Notes: a model not told the origin generated them from the sequence alone. Shown: positions 12,243 through 25,532, counted from the stretch's first letter. The stretch: DNA of 64,000 nucleotides from Anisakis pegreffii (GCA_035041965.1 JAPYMA010000992.1:42743-106742), one strand, 5' to 3'. Program-made: numbers and translations.

Positions 12243-15200
12243 TCATGAGGCCATCAGGGCTGCTTGAATTCCTCCCATGATGTTGACTGTTCGTCCATTA
12301 TATTTCTTTGAGATTTCCTCTTCCAGCTGAAAATCTCAAACAATTTACGAAAAAATATGGATGAGGAACATCCGCATAAATCGCCAGATCTAGCGCCAGT
12401 TCCAGTTCACGCATGTAAAACAAAGATTTTCTTCATCAACATACTTGTTTCTGAAGCACTCTTGTTGCGATCGACACGTCTTTGAGTTGAGACTGCGCTT
12501 TTGTGGCCGCTTCTCTCGCTTCTTGACTCCCTTCAACCATCAGAGCGCGCAATCGCTCATATCGACTTTCAATTGAACGTTTCTGTTCGAGATTCTCTAC
12601 TAGAGTTTCCACATAACTGAAAATTGCTGTTGAGTGAATCATAAGTATTTTTCAAAAATTCAGTCAATTGATGGATGCGTTCAATCACACGCTGCTACTG
12701 TCCCTCAACAAGCAGTCAATACGCTGCTGACATCGTAGTAAATGGTGAAAGATAACTGAGAGTTGACATCGTACAACTGTTACTCTTAAAGATTTCAAAG
12801 CGCCAGCCATCTTATCGCATCACGATACACAACCATAGATTGAACAATCACATAAAACTCACTGAGGTGAAGATCGAATTTTGAACAAATGCAATTTTTG
12901 TGGATCATTCAGCTTCGCTAAAACACCGTTCACCTGTTGCAGCCAAGCGTCGATTTGTGAAATTTCAATCTGAAAATTAGGAAACGCAATTGAATTGAAC
13001 TTAAACTGTTGGACAATACGAAGTGTAATTTCACGTATTATGCACAGTGATATTCAGTGTGTTTATGGCACGAATAAGTAGTTTGAAATTCAGAATCGAA
13101 AAATCAAATTTTTCATCTCATTCAGCCGTGAAGGGTGGATGTCACAAAGTGTTTTGAATTCTTAATAGATGGTTCATTTTAGGCTTGTATGTGGAATTCA
13201 AAATCTTTAACTACCTGTCTACATCATACACATTACCAAAAAAACGTACCGATTTTAGGAGCGCTGGTCGATCCTCCATTCCAGAGATGTAGATATCCGA
13301 TGAACTCTCACACATCTCGTCAGTTCGTCTCGATGTGAGGAATATTTGTAACTTAAACGAGACATTAATGAATCAAAAGGACCCCAAGAAATTTAAACAT
13401 TTCCAAACTAAAAGGCAAACTCAGATTAATCTAAAAAAAACAGTTTCAAAATTGGAAAATTCTTTCGGATGTAACCTCATTCAATTCGGATAGAATCAGT
13501 TTCTGAGATTCGATATTTTCCAATAACATTAAAGCCTCTTCACCGCGCGCCACACCGTCTTCCAATTGTCCTGAATTCAACATTGTCAATAATTCGGTAC
13601 TAATCTACTATACAGGCTGTTTGGAAATCACCTCTGAATTCACACTCGAACTCACCTTGATCGTCGCCAACAACTTCAATTTCAATTCCGCCACCCTCAT
13701 CACCGAAGTCAATCTCGGCCGAATCCACGTCAAAATTGATTTCACTCGTTAACCCAACACCGTCTCCAAAATCGATTGTATCATCCACTTCATTCTTCTG
13801 AAAACGAAGCATCTATTTGAACCGTCCCAAAATTCCACGTTTCACGTAATAGATATGAATCCGAACTGAATAAATAACAATTGAAATCAAATGTAAAGCA
13901 ACTGCAAAAATCAGTCTAAAGAATCACTGAAGAGATGCTCAAGATGAACTGACTTCGTCATCATTTTGCATCATCAACGAGTCAAAAGGTGGTCGTTCAA
14001 CTCGTGTTGGTTTCACACCTCGTTTCCATTCGTATACCGTTGTTTCAACTCCTTCTTTGATGATCAATGAACACAACGGTAATAACACCGATTTAGGTTC
14101 ATTGTTCCTTAAAGCAATCAACTGGTAATTATGGTAGTGAAAAAGCTGGTAGGGCTGCATATTGTCTTCTGAGGAACATTCTCACTCTGAACTGATGATG
14201 ATATATCTAGCAACTGCATTATCCAGTGATTGATTTTGAGACGAATTACCATCCTCTATATTCTACATATCATTTGTGATCAGCGCATTTCGAGGACTTC
14301 CAAACAGATCAGCAAAAGAAACAGCATCCACAACAATCAAGAGAACAAGCCGCATTCGATCGAGTAAATATATGAATGTTCCATGTGAACGTTCAAACAG
14401 AATGAACTTCTAAGACTATTCAAGCACACTCACTGGTGAAGATATTTCCTAAAATCGTAGTAGTATTGCAACGGTTCACGCAATCTGCGGATTTCTTCGG
14501 CGATTCCGATGTAGAACGACGGTAAATCAATTGCCAACGACATTAGTTCACGACGCATATGCTGACCTAGAGGAAAACTTATTGAATGCCAACGAGAATA
14601 GCGATGTCGATTGGTTATTCGACTGATTGAACCCGATTCACCATTTTGTTGGACGTTCAGAAGCTAACAACAAGTTTGAAAACAATACGGAACTCGAATT
14701 AGGTATTACCTTTGATACCAAAATCTTTCAGTGCTTTCTCGAACTGCTTTTTTGCATCTATTGACTGCTTCACATATTCCTGCTCTTTTCTTCCACAATC
14801 CTATAATTATGTCCACTTCACATGGATATTTCACCTAGAAATTTGGGCTGTGCCAATAACGAAACCTTTCTGTACGAACACCGATTCATTCAGTTCACAA
14901 ATGGAAAAGTACACATCAGATGAAGCTAATTTCTCACAGACATCACACAAGAAAAGGATTCAAACGACATTTGAGCATCACATAAGGGATGCCTTATTTG
15001 AATCGAAAAAATCTCACGGATCTAACATGAATATTACAATCAAAGAAGTAGAGCTGGGACCGAACTAGTAACATGAAATTCAAAATCAGTGAAATTGGAT
15101 GACAATTGACCGTACCGTAACAGTTTGATCACATTTCGCGATTTGCTTCTTCAGTGCTGGTATTTCATACTGCACTAGTCGTTGCAGAATCTGCGCTGCT

Positions 15201-16035
15201 TCGGCCAAATTCACGTTCTCCTTTTCATACAATTGTTGAATTTGCTGCAAATAAAATTGAGTTCCGTAAAATATGAACTGAAATTGATGACGGATGAGAA
15301 GATACTTTCATGGATCATCGTGGATAATGACAGAAAATTATCAAAGTCGACGACCAGCAAACGTACCAGCCAATCGTTCATACGCTGCGATGAATAATAA
15401 CCAAGGAAATTTTTCGTGTCCTTTTCAGTCTCTTTCAGGATTTCCACTATTCGCTTACAGTGAAAATAATTGATGTCTGAAAAATGAACGTGATTTTAGG
15501 AATATCTTCAGAAAGGTTCCGCTTAAGTTAGGACAACACAGCTTCGCTATTTAACTGCCATCTATGCCTACTGTTACATCAAATGTTCATTTCTTTTGAC
15601 ATACCGAGCAACTCTCCCGCTAATGATTCATTTATGAAGTGATAATTGAAACTGATGAAGATGTTTTTGCGCAGTAAAATTACATGGATTGTTGGCAGCA
15701 AAGTATGCAAAATAACTGACAAGCGCCCTGAAGAAGCTTGAGAATGCGTTCATCTTCGGGCATATCCTGTATGGCATGTTTGATCTTTTCGCGTATCACC
15801 AAAACACTCTTCTGCCAATCTTTACTACAATGTCGTCGATTCACTAACCAATCTGCAATACAATCACTCAAAAAAAAAATCGCCTCATCTCAAAGATACG
15901 CATTCAGAATCTAAATAACATTGGTTAGCTGATTTCTCAACGCTCATTAGCAATGAACACACGAGAAGAAGAAAGCTTGAAGGACCCACCCAATAATTTA
16001 CTGCTGTGTATATCAATCGGTAGACTTTGCTCCAT
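12243..16035 (-). CDS. cdk5rap3: CDK5RAP3 (C53/LZAP) homologue, complete, 13 exons, 498 aa
   Basis: CDK5RAP3 is the substrate adaptor of the UFM1 E3 ligase complex (with UFL1 and DDRGK1/UFBP1) at the ER and also links stalled-ribosome stress to ER-phagy. Exons in order: 16035-15990, 15852-15721, 15476-15367, 15244-15116, 14800-14710, 14566-14434, 14107-13954, 13797-13656, 13570-13476, 13351-13250, 12969-12863, 12616-12445, 12326-12243. Phases agree and sum to 1497 nt. The start MEQSLPIDIHSSKLLDWLV, the block NRRHCSKDWQKSVLVIREKI, the block FLGYYSSQRMNDW, and the C-terminal KKYNGRTVNIMGG match the family; human CDK5RAP3 is 506 aa. The acidic central exon (13797-13656) holds the short UFM1/ATG8-binding repeats, but the usual IDWG cores read IDFG, INFD and IDFG (around residues 273-297). 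The exon 7 start rests on a TTTAAG acceptor picked because it alone keeps phase. An open frame on the same strand ends 14 nt upstream. Confidence 0.96.
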
Positions 16036-16049
16036 CACTCCAAACCGCC

Positions 16050-16349
16050 TCAGGCTACAAGCACGAATTTGCCGGAGGCACTGACGTGTTCACTAAGCAC
16101 GACGATTTCCCGTAGAAGAATTTCGCTTTTGAAAAGGCATTCTGCCAACCGGCCATATGGCTCACCTGCCAACATGGTCTGAATAATTCTTAAAGGGGGA
16201 TCCATGAGTGAATTTGTATGGATTAAGCTGGAAATTATAGCTCGAGCCTCGTTTTGTATTGCCAGCTTAACGAACAGTACATTCGGAGAAAGCAATCTGT
16301 GAACGATGCTAAACTTAAGAAGGTCGACAGTGCAATGAAGAATTAGCAT
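16050..16349 (-). CDS. unrecognised open frame just upstream of CDK5RAP3
   Basis: A minus-strand frame runs to a TGA whose last base lies 14 nt before the CDK5RAP3 ATG. It is probably the terminal part of an exon that starts near 16321, after a pyrimidine-containing acceptor (CGACCTTCTTAAG). The product has an ordinary amino acid mix (for example KLAIQNEARAIISSL and GEPYGRLAECLF) that I do not recognise. If real, the tight spacing would suggest a polycistronic pair. A good internal donor (GCAG/GTGAGCC) and the lack of a firm upstream exon leave open that it is chance; a possible short exon reading SFMEKSYEVYVYPLTPEE lies near 16540-16603 on the same strand. Confidence 0.22.
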   Translation of the reverse strand: MLILHCTVDLLKFSIVHRLLSPNVLFVKLAIQNEARAIISSLIHTNSLMDPPLRIIQTMLAGEPYGRLAECLFKSEILLREIVVLSEHVSASGKFVLVA

Positions 16350-18611
16350 CTAGAATTCACATTTAATCTCATTTCGATCTAATCCTTTGACGTAACTCAT
16401 GAGCATGAGGTCCAACTCATCAGCTCAGCCAACAAGCTATCAACGTTACAATTAGGCATTTACGAGTTTCTACCTACAAAGAAAATCAGCAAATGGCTCA
16501 TCCTAGCTTAATGTTTCACTGTTTATTTGGGTTTCAAGTTACTCTTCCGGCGTTAATGGATATACATACACCTCATATGATTTCTCCATGAATGACAGCT
16601 GAAAGATTTTTGGGAACGTTTTGTAATTAAAGTGAATCAGAGGCTGCTGGTGTTTTTTTGCCTGGCTTACAGTGCATCTGACAAATATATTCGAGTATAT
16701 TTAAAAATTTTGAGTATACCCAAATGAACTTGAATATTCATGAATCCTTTTGACTCTTCGAAATGCTCTAAATCAATGTGAATTTCTAAGAAGCTTGTTC
16801 ATAAAGCATCATCATAAAACCGGAATGATCTTTGCAAGCAAAATCTTCTAAGATCCCTCACTCGCATATTTTACGAGAACCAGGAAACTCTCCAGAGTCA
16901 TATTAACCATAGAATGCAAAGTTTGACTTCCTTTATTGGGCTAGAATTTTCTGTTTCCCGTCAATTTTCTTTTCCTCATCGAAGTGTATCCGATTTCATG
17001 AGTACTATCCGAATGCCGAATTGCATTTGCCTGCTGACAAAATAGAGTTGTAAGAGCGGAAAATTTTGTCGTTCAGCTTTAAATTGTGCTCCAGGGAAAG
17101 GGCATTTGGTGGTGTAATGCGTTTGTGCGGTCGGCGTACAACAGCAGCAGCAATAAATCGAGATAACGAATTTAACGTGGCAAATAAATGTTCTTTTTTT
17201 GTTTCAACAACACATTACGAACAGAATTTTGTTCAGAAATCATTGTGATATTCACTGGACGAAACCAATTATTCATAGTAGAACTAGGCCGAAGGAAAGA
17301 ACTCTGCTAAAAAAGTGTTCATATTTAAGCCATCAATTCAATTTCGAAACTTTTGATACTCACACTGGAACATATGAGTTATAAGGCGCTTCGTTTCACT
17401 TTCCTACTTGAGCTGATCAATCAGAACTTAAGTCTTTTGGAGGTATTTTCTCTTCTCATCGACAATCTGTAGTGATCCTTTCATAAGAATGCTTTTTTTC
17501 TGTTGTTAGTTTCATCGTTTCACTTCTTAAATTTTTCATGTCTAGAGCTTTTCCTCTGAAAGCATTTTAAAAGCAATTAACGTTCGAGAACACTCCTATC
17601 AATCAATCATCTTCTTTGACTGCTCGATTCGGCTCAGTTTTTGACGTTAAACAGCAAATTCTTCAAATTTTTGTTCGGCACCGGATAACATTTCTCTGAC
17701 TTTTCGCACGAAAACGTAACTTCATTCAGTCATGCTTCACATTTCTCAAAATTTTTCGAATCGTTTCAGTCTGTACAATATCGAAAAGCACACTTTGTGT
17801 TACAGTTTTGTAGAAGCATAAAATTTCGTTATCAATATTAAATAATTTGGCGTTTATTTCTCAAAATCATTGCAGAGAAATGTTTCGGCTCAATTTTGTT
17901 GTAAGAATTGGTGACCACTGGTTCACTTCATCCATCCATCATGATGAGGCATTTTGACGACTTATTCCAACAGCTGATTTCAAACCCTTTGTCGAAAACA
18001 AAAAAAGAAACCCTTTGTCGAGTTCAACAAAATAACTTTGTGCGTCACCATTCACTTGGCACTGAATCTGAGAATGCAAGTGGTGATTGTTTATGTTTGA
18101 GATGGATGTTGTGATAGATTTCAGATAGAGCAGCTCATACTCATACTCGACACAACAAGGAACAACTATACGAACATCAATTCGGAGTCTATTCTTAGGC
18201 AGCAGCCATCAATCACCAATGAGCAAATCGTGTTCGTTCACACACACACACTTGTGATTGAGAGTATCGCAATTGTGGATTCGATTCGTCGAATGAAGTT
18301 GGTAGCTTCCTCAAGTTGGTAGCCTTTCATGCTGTTTGTGCTCGGCGGCTTCGGTTGGCTAGTGTTGACTGATCGGTCATGTTTAATTCCAGCTATATTA
18401 TGCAAATAAATATGCATATAGATGATCTTAAGCTTGAAACATCTTTACGTATGCATATGCATTTATGGATGAAATATACTCTCGATTGGGCCGATTCCAT
18501 GCGGCTCTCTTTTGTTTTTCCCTGAGCACAGCGATTTATAAAGCAACAACTGATTGGTATCAATCAGAAGAGCGTAAACATTAGTGAACGCAATCAAATG
18601 TGATGAATTGC

Positions 18612-18714
18612 TTTTGGGAGGAGATTTATGGATGAAATTGAATTTTCTACTATCTGAAAACAACGTTTTCAGATAGTAGAAAATTCAATTTCATCCATAA
18701 ATCTCCTCCCAAAA
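18612..18714. repeat. perfect 50-bp inverted repeat (foldback), 3-nt loop
   Basis: The arm at 18612-18661 (starting TTTTGGGAGGAGATTTATGG) is the exact reverse complement of 18665-18714, with only AAC between them. The transcript of either strand would form a 50-bp perfect hairpin. No target-site duplication or coding content is visible. A template-switch mutation, a very young foldback element, or an assembly/library foldback artefact could each explain it. Confidence 0.95.
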
Positions 18715-20810
18715 CCGAATCGAAGTTCGAAGTTCAAGTCAATTTTGCATTCTTTTTAAGTGGAAGTCTGCACTAAGCCTCTTGTTTACGCTTCAGATTC
18801 CCCTGATTTTACTTCATTTTTTCCCACGTTGATGAGGAACGTCTTGTTAGCCTAAGAAATTTTCCAATAAATGCTCTGATGAATTAAATCTTTTGCAAAA
18901 TTCACTTCTGATTTTTTGATTTTTCAAATTTCGCGTTTTATTGCCATCGACGAATCGTCACAATTTTCTAATGTTCATATGATCTCCGGTATCAAAATTT
19001 TCGTTCTCATAGGTAACCAGACACTCACCGTAGGCGTTTCGGCTCTTTGTTTGCCATCTAGATTGTTATTCACATTTCTAATGGGCACGCATTTGAAATC
19101 ACCTATCCTCATGTCTGACTGATTCTGTTTACTCATTGTGCAAAATATTTTATGTAGTAGGTTAACGAAAATAATTTTTAGTGCAGCACAAACCGAAAAT
19201 ATTCGCAGTTTGTGTAGCAGTCATGATCACCGAACAACAAAAGTCGGCAAATTCAAACTCATTTTATGAGCTCATAAAAGTGCTCATTTTCTACTCTTTC
19301 CTCTTGTGTTTTTTTGTTCCGAGACGTTTCTTCATCGAAGAAGTCATTAGAGTGCAAAGGACCTCAATTAGAGTTTGCACCGCATTTGATCTAGTCGAAA
19401 CACATTGCACTCTTGTATATGCAACTTTTCAAAGTTTTCTTCCTAGTACCTTTCATAATATAGCTCATTAACATTCTCATAAGGTTGGGAGCTGATGAAA
19501 TTTATAAAAATCGATGCAGTTTTGAATTTCTGCAATAGCAGTTTTATCCAGTATGAGAAGAAACACCTTATTTCTGGATGAAATGTTTTTAAAATCCACT
19601 TTAATTACTATGATTTTGTTGCATTCTCTCTGAATCATCAATGTGAATTTGTTGCCGTATATCAGACTAATTCCCGAGGTCTTAACGAATGAAGAAAAAA
19701 AAAGACTTCGATCGTGTTGCTTGATTGGAAACATAGAACGACTCCCATTGAGATTACTGCCGAAAGAAGCAGCTAACCAATAATACGTGTGCATGGAATG
19801 AGTAGTACATCACCTAGATAATAGCACGTTGAAACGATCTTCCTCTTGATTCAATTTATTTTCTTTTCGTTTTTTTTTTCATTTTCCATTTCACACTGCT
19901 CGTATCAGTCATGCATTCGTTCATGCTGCACTTCTCACAACACCAATCAACAAATAAATGATGCACAAAGTAATTTCCTCACTCACACTCTAGTCACATA
20001 TTGAACTGCAGGTTCGGCGTGAAGTCGAAAAGCAAAAAGCAAAACACTCTGTTTTGTTCTGCAAATAATTCTCAGTTGCTCATTGATCAAACCGATGTGC
20101 AGTTCGCTCAGAAGTGTGCAGTTCTAAATTCCTTGAGAAAAGTAAGAGCACTTGATTCAAAAATCCGGTGATTACTTCAAACTTGAAGCGTTTGAGTCCC
20201 TCTAAAATGCCCCAACAATCATTGGAGGATTACACAAAAAGCCATGTCTACCATGTGCTTAACATGCGCATCGCTTGAAATGTTTTTTCTTCGCGTTCAA
20301 ATGCAGAAAAGCCATTCTACCGAAAAAGAGAAGCAGACTATTTTGTGTTTATGAGCGAATAAGTACCATAAAATCTATTGTTTTAACTGGATGTTTTCAG
20401 TAGATTTAATGTGCTGCTATCAATAAGCTCTATTGTTTATTACGTCAATGGAAAAGAAAAGCAAATGGTTAGTGAATAATTTAATGGCTATCGCACACAT
20501 ATTACCTCAGCGTTGTTTGATCTTTTTGTGGAACAAATAAATAAATTACCAGATATGAACGGATAAAAAACGCTTGGTAATGGATGCATTTCATCGCAAA
20601 ATGCAGCTATCATATTCATTCATCAGTGTATGGATCTCAGTCGGTCGGCAAAAAATGCCAAACAATTCAGTGGAAATAATGAATAAACCCATTTGAACAC
20701 CCATTTGAATACCATTCGATACCTGTTTGAACGGGAAGAAATGATCGAATCGATGCGCCTGCGACTCATTATAGATGGAAAGGATAGGATGTTCACATCT
20801 GAGATGTGAG

Positions 20811-20826
20811 TGTGTGTGTGTGTGTG
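20811..20826. repeat. TG/CA microsatellite
   Basis: An alternating TG run (GTGAGTGTGTGTGTGTGTGTG) is followed over the next 80 bp by scattered further TG-rich stretches. Confidence 0.8.
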
Positions 20827-21963
20827 AATTAAGGCGGATTAAAATTTGATGTTTGTATTGATATTTGATGTGATGTGATATGTGTGTGTATATTTGCATG
20901 TGTGTTAAGGATTTGAAACATCCGGACAGCTGGGTGATGAGTGCAAATAGTGAGGAGATAAGTTGAAGCAATGAAGGGATAAGCCGAGCACACACATCAA
21001 CAACATGACGAGACGAAAACGTACATCGTCGTTGGATAATGCCTGCCTGCTTTGCTATAGTGCTACTGCTGGCTTCTCGCGCTAGCTGAATAGCTAGCTA
21101 GTAGTAGCTTGGTTGTTCGTCTTAGATAAGCCAACAAAACTACTAGCAGCAAATTTTGAAAATGGCATTACAGCCGTAGCATCAATTCATTCACATACGT
21201 TATTCATAAAATAGCTGCATACACTTGTGTATGTATAGATCTAAACTCATATACACAACATCCACAAACAAATTTCAATACACATTCACTCATAATATGC
21301 GTATGTAAAAGTTATTGTGATAGATTTGCTTATGCGAAATCAGTCCGTTAGAAGTCTTAAGTATGATCTGATTGATGATGAGCAGGATGAAGGATTCTTA
21401 GTGCGGCGATATGTGCTGCAGCTACTAGCTGAGCATAGATTATTATTTGTTCACTTCATTCATTCATTTAGACTGCTTGTTTTAGTTGGTGATTGATTAA
21501 GAATTTTGGCATTGAAAGTTTTTTTTTGTTTTCATTTCATTGTTCCAGTTGAAGAAGTCACTCGTAGTTGAGTGTCGGATGCGTCTATTGCTGGTGGATT
21601 GACTGATTCATTTCCATACTGAACGCCACCAAAATATGCACATTTTAGTGTTATTATTCCTGTGCGTTGTTATTTTTTTGATTAGAGCCGAGGAAGAAGT
21701 TCATCAAAACATCCGTTCTGTGTACAGCTTGGACAGCGTGAGTGAAAATTTTGGGAAAATCTTATGCTCATGACGTTTTAATAACTGATGACTAAAGTCT
21801 CAAGATTGTTCAATCGTGATTATCGGTCTTATTCGTAAGAGGTTTATGTCTTATTCATCGGAGAGAAATTTGATTTCCTTATGGCATGAAAGCATTCAGT
21901 AAGATGCAGCCCACTGTTGGCTGATAATCGTCGTTTGGAATAATTGTGGAGCGTTTACTGGAG

Positions 21964-22663
21964 CAACGGTTCTCAAGTTCCGGTACTCAATTACCTCTTT
22001 TTAAGATCTGGCAGGCCGTCGTTAGCCCCCACCCTTATACAAGACTTACTAATTGTACGTGTGATTTAGATGGATTCTCATTCTTTTCAGACGTGATCTA
22101 TTCACTCTCATAGCTATTACCTGCGAATATCGTTCTATTGATGAGTTTTTCTCATTCACTTCGTCTCATTTCACTTCACAGTTCGCATCAATTTCTCATT
22201 CTGTAGCATATACTATTTACTGAATATGTTGACGAGTGTTGACAACCGAAGTCAACAATACAAAAATCGAATTGAATTGCGCAATAACGTTCGATAGTTA
22301 AACGATCAATAATAGAGTGTACTTGATAGAATGAGAATTTGGCTTTAACTGTTGAGTGAAATGAACGAGAAATTAGCAGAAGAGAACACTTTTGGTGATA
22401 AAAGTAATGAGAGCGATTGCAACAGCAAGGAAAAGAATGAAAACCCTGTTAGGTATTGCACTTACGATCTAATGATACTCAAATTAGAAGAATATTACCA
22501 TCAACTAACCGCATTTATATATCCGGGGTAAAAACACCATCACAATGGCGTTCTGTCATAAAATAACAATAGCACGAAGTACTGATTTCCCGACCCCCTC
22601 CATTACCCCTTCACACCTCCAAACTACCCAAAATGGGTAATTTCACCCCTATGAGAACCACTG
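21964..22663. mobile_element. non-autonomous hAT-like element, 700 bp
   Basis: The left end reads CAACGGTTCTCA and the right end TGAGAACCACTG, which are near-perfect terminal inverted repeats of the CAGTGGTTCTCA type well known from hAT transposons. The flanks TACTGGAG (21956-21963) and TACTAGAG (22664-22671) match at 7 of 8 positions, fitting the 8-bp target-site duplication of hAT elements. There is no transposase frame. A second family element (22078-22440) sits inside it. Confidence 0.85.
22078..22440. mobile_element. 363-bp dispersed element, copy A
   Basis: Bounded by TCATTCTTTTC and its inverted counterpart GAAAAGAATGA. The same 363-bp unit occurs in opposite orientation at 28415-28777; by eye the two are close to 90 % identical. 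It has no coding frame. It is nested in the hAT-like element, so it inserted after that element or travelled with it. Confidence 0.8.
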
Positions 22664-22671
22664 TACTAGAG

Positions 22672-25530
22672 ACTGTCGAATTTGCACCACGTGAGTTATA
22701 GGATTCTTCATTCACAGTCCTTCTTCAACAGCTGATTTTTCAGTTCTAGTTATAGCGCTGGACATAGTCTCAAGCTTGATAGGCATGAAAAACATACGAA
22801 TCTTCTGTGATTGTCATTACTGATATCTTTACTTGATCTCATCAAGATTTCAGTCTTTCTCATGGATTCTTTCTACAACTTTCGATAGCGAGATTTCTTC
22901 CGTACTTTTTGCGTATTTTTGCTTTCTCGTCACAGAGACGGTTCTCTGATGAAGTTACTTTTTGATTTTCAGTTCACTCAACCATGCAATATATCTGCAT
23001 GTTTGTTTCGTAAATTGTTGTTGTGTTGCTGTCGCCTTGCATTATAGCATATTAGTGTTAATCACTGAAGAATCGTTCGCTATTCCATAGGGAAATTGAA
23101 ACTGAAGAGTTTCAACGTAAACATGTCTGAAGAGTCTCGGAATTATCCCAACACGTTCATCGTGTTGATTGCAGCAGCAATATGCCCAATTCATCCTCTA
23201 TTGTCTGCTGCTGCTGCTCACCTCATTCGTCACAATCGAGTCAGTAGACAAAGAAATGAAATGTTCGCATCAGAGACTTGACGAGGTGATAGAAATTATT
23301 GTAGGTTTAATTATGGAACACTCAGTTCCTATTGTTTATTTTCTTTCATAATGTTTGTTTGAGTAAACTCCCCTCCCATCTCCTCACGATACGCCTCCAT
23401 CACTTCAGCATCAGTGAAAATTTGGGTCGTCTGCTTACTGCCTGACTGCGTAAGGGATTATTATCTTCGCAATCGTACCTAAGAATTTCCTGTGATATTG
23501 GTCAACTCATGTCGAGAGCTGATGTTGATTCATCATGCTTTTAAACAACAGCTATACGATATTTCAATGTTCTCTATCATAAGGACTCTTGAATGCAGCT
23601 TTAGAAATATTATTCATAATCACAGAGAAATGTTGTTGAATAGCAATTCATACAACAGCTACTAAGGAAACGTTGGCAATTTCCACCGTATTTATCGCTG
23701 GAAACTTCATTTTTAACTAACCTCCTTGCATCGAAAGCAAAAGTGAAATGCCACCGTTTTTCGCTCGTCATTCAAAAAATCAGTGAAACTATTCAGCGGT
23801 TGTCAAAAGCAGTCAATTTGAAATAATTTTCGTTTGTGTGAGAGCATTCATAAATAATGGTTATGTGCTTGTTGAAAGGGCACATGCTTATGAAATGTCA
23901 GACAGCATTCGATTTATTTTCAGTCGCAAAATTGAATGATTCATTTGAGGGGTTCATTCAAGCAAACTTCTAGTGAGAAAAACCAAAACAATGACAGCCA
24001 CAACAAATCATACCATCATTCAGCGCATATCAAATTTCAGTCAACCTCAGTTGTGAAATTCTAGAAAGGAGTTGCAAATTCTTGCTATTGACGTGATCGA
24101 AGATTGTTTTCATAGGCCAGACAGAATTCACTCGTCATTCAAAACATTTGTTTTGAATCACACATATTCAAGAGAAACGTCACAAAGTAAACGTCTACAC
24201 TGGTATAAATTGCTAAATTATGAACATAAATTTGCTAAGAGCCTCGTCATAGCAGATTGCGAATATTTTCTACACTATTATTTAGATGAACGGATATTGG
24301 TTCCTTGGTTGCTCTATAGAGATCAGAACGTAAACAGTTCACTCGTTTCATCGCTTTAATTCCATCATCTCATTTAGCTTTTTCTTTTAAGTGGAATCAA
24401 ATTCACAGCGGTTCATTGTAGTTGGATTAAGTATAATTCAATCCATTTTCTCAGATTGCTAATCAATTACAATTGTTGGAAAGAATCATTAGCTAGGATA
24501 TAAGTACATTCATGTCACCTTGTGTTGTTCATTGGATGCCTGGGTTCCATGAAGAGCGCTGCTAGTGTCTTTGATTGAGAGCAATCCATCTTTGGCATCA
24601 AATAAAATCGAATTTCGTTGTTGAATTCTTAATTGAAGTTTAAAAGTCTAGTGCACTGCGTCACTTTTGCTCCTGTTCGTATTAATTTCATGTTTGTTTA
24701 CAGTCTAAAATTTCGAAGAATTTTACCTTATTTCTGAGGTTCAGCGGTTTTTTTTTCTGTAAACGTTGAATCCATGGAGTTTTCATGGAAAGAGCTTTTT
24801 TTTTCGTGAAAGAGCTCGATTGATTTCCTTCCTCAGTGAGCAAATAGTTTTTCGGATGCATTGAGCGCGTCAGTGCGTGGTTATTTGCTTTGCATACTAC
24901 TTTTTCTCATGAGTCCATTTGAAACCCACCATATGAACTGGTGAGATATATTTCACCGTAAACGTTTCGTATTGATTTTGGATTCCTTTAAGAGCCGGAA
25001 ATGAAAGATTCAATATCTTCAGTTTGCTATCGCAAAAAAAACAGCGCTATCAATTTGAGGAATGACGCAAGAAAATTGATGATTGCATACTGATTCGTAA
25101 TGCACACCTACCACATCGAACGGGTCATCAATTTCATTCCTACCTTCTAACTAAACGTTTTTCGGTTGTGTCTCCTTACTCGCTCCTGACCAAAATCCCC
25201 AACAATTTGAGTCCGTCTTCGACTCACCGTCATCACTCACGTTACTTTCGTTTCGGTAAGAAATCGCCTCGTCAATGACTTTTCACTGTAGCGAAAATGT
25301 CCCGTTGATCCCTCTCGAATGCAATAGTGTCGTCGTATCACCACTTGAAATTATACTTATTTTGACCAAAATTTAGAGCATTCCTCGACTGTTTAAGACT
25401 ATCGTAAGTTTATGTGCGAGAAAATTTCGAGCCGCTTGAAAGTCATCGTGAAATTTCGCGTATAACGTGAGTGAGCTCATTGACTATCGAATCGACTGCT
25501 GAAATTATGAAATAATGTGTGTGTGTTTTC
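22672..25530. other. intergenic, upstream of the dehydrogenase gene
   Basis: No supported gene. A 95-codon frame at 24072-24359 (+) has no recognisable content and no splice context. The 3' part should contain the promoter of the dehydrogenase gene. Confidence 0.5.
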
Positions 25531-25532
25531 AG
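25531..25532 (+). promoter_or_regulatory. 5' acceptor of the dehydrogenase gene
   Basis: GTGTGTTTTCAG ends 11 nt before the ATG at 25544, in the position of a nematode trans-splice site. It supports the start at 25544 over the in-frame upstream ATG at 25517, which lies in the presumed outron. Confidence 0.5.

Larger units (their letters stand above)
16350..21955. other. intergenic region
   Basis: No exon chain was found on either strand. Contents noted are a CA run (about 18238-18252), a perfect foldback at 18612-18714, and a TG run at about 20811-20826. The longest frame (about 20591-20995, minus) is created by the TG run and its surroundings and is not credible as a gene. Confidence 0.5.

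Noticed and set aside
20591..20995. 134-codon minus-strand open frame
   Set aside because: It spans the TG/CA run and TG-rich surroundings; the protein is His/Ser/Thr-rich from the repeat, with no splice context or recognisable domain.
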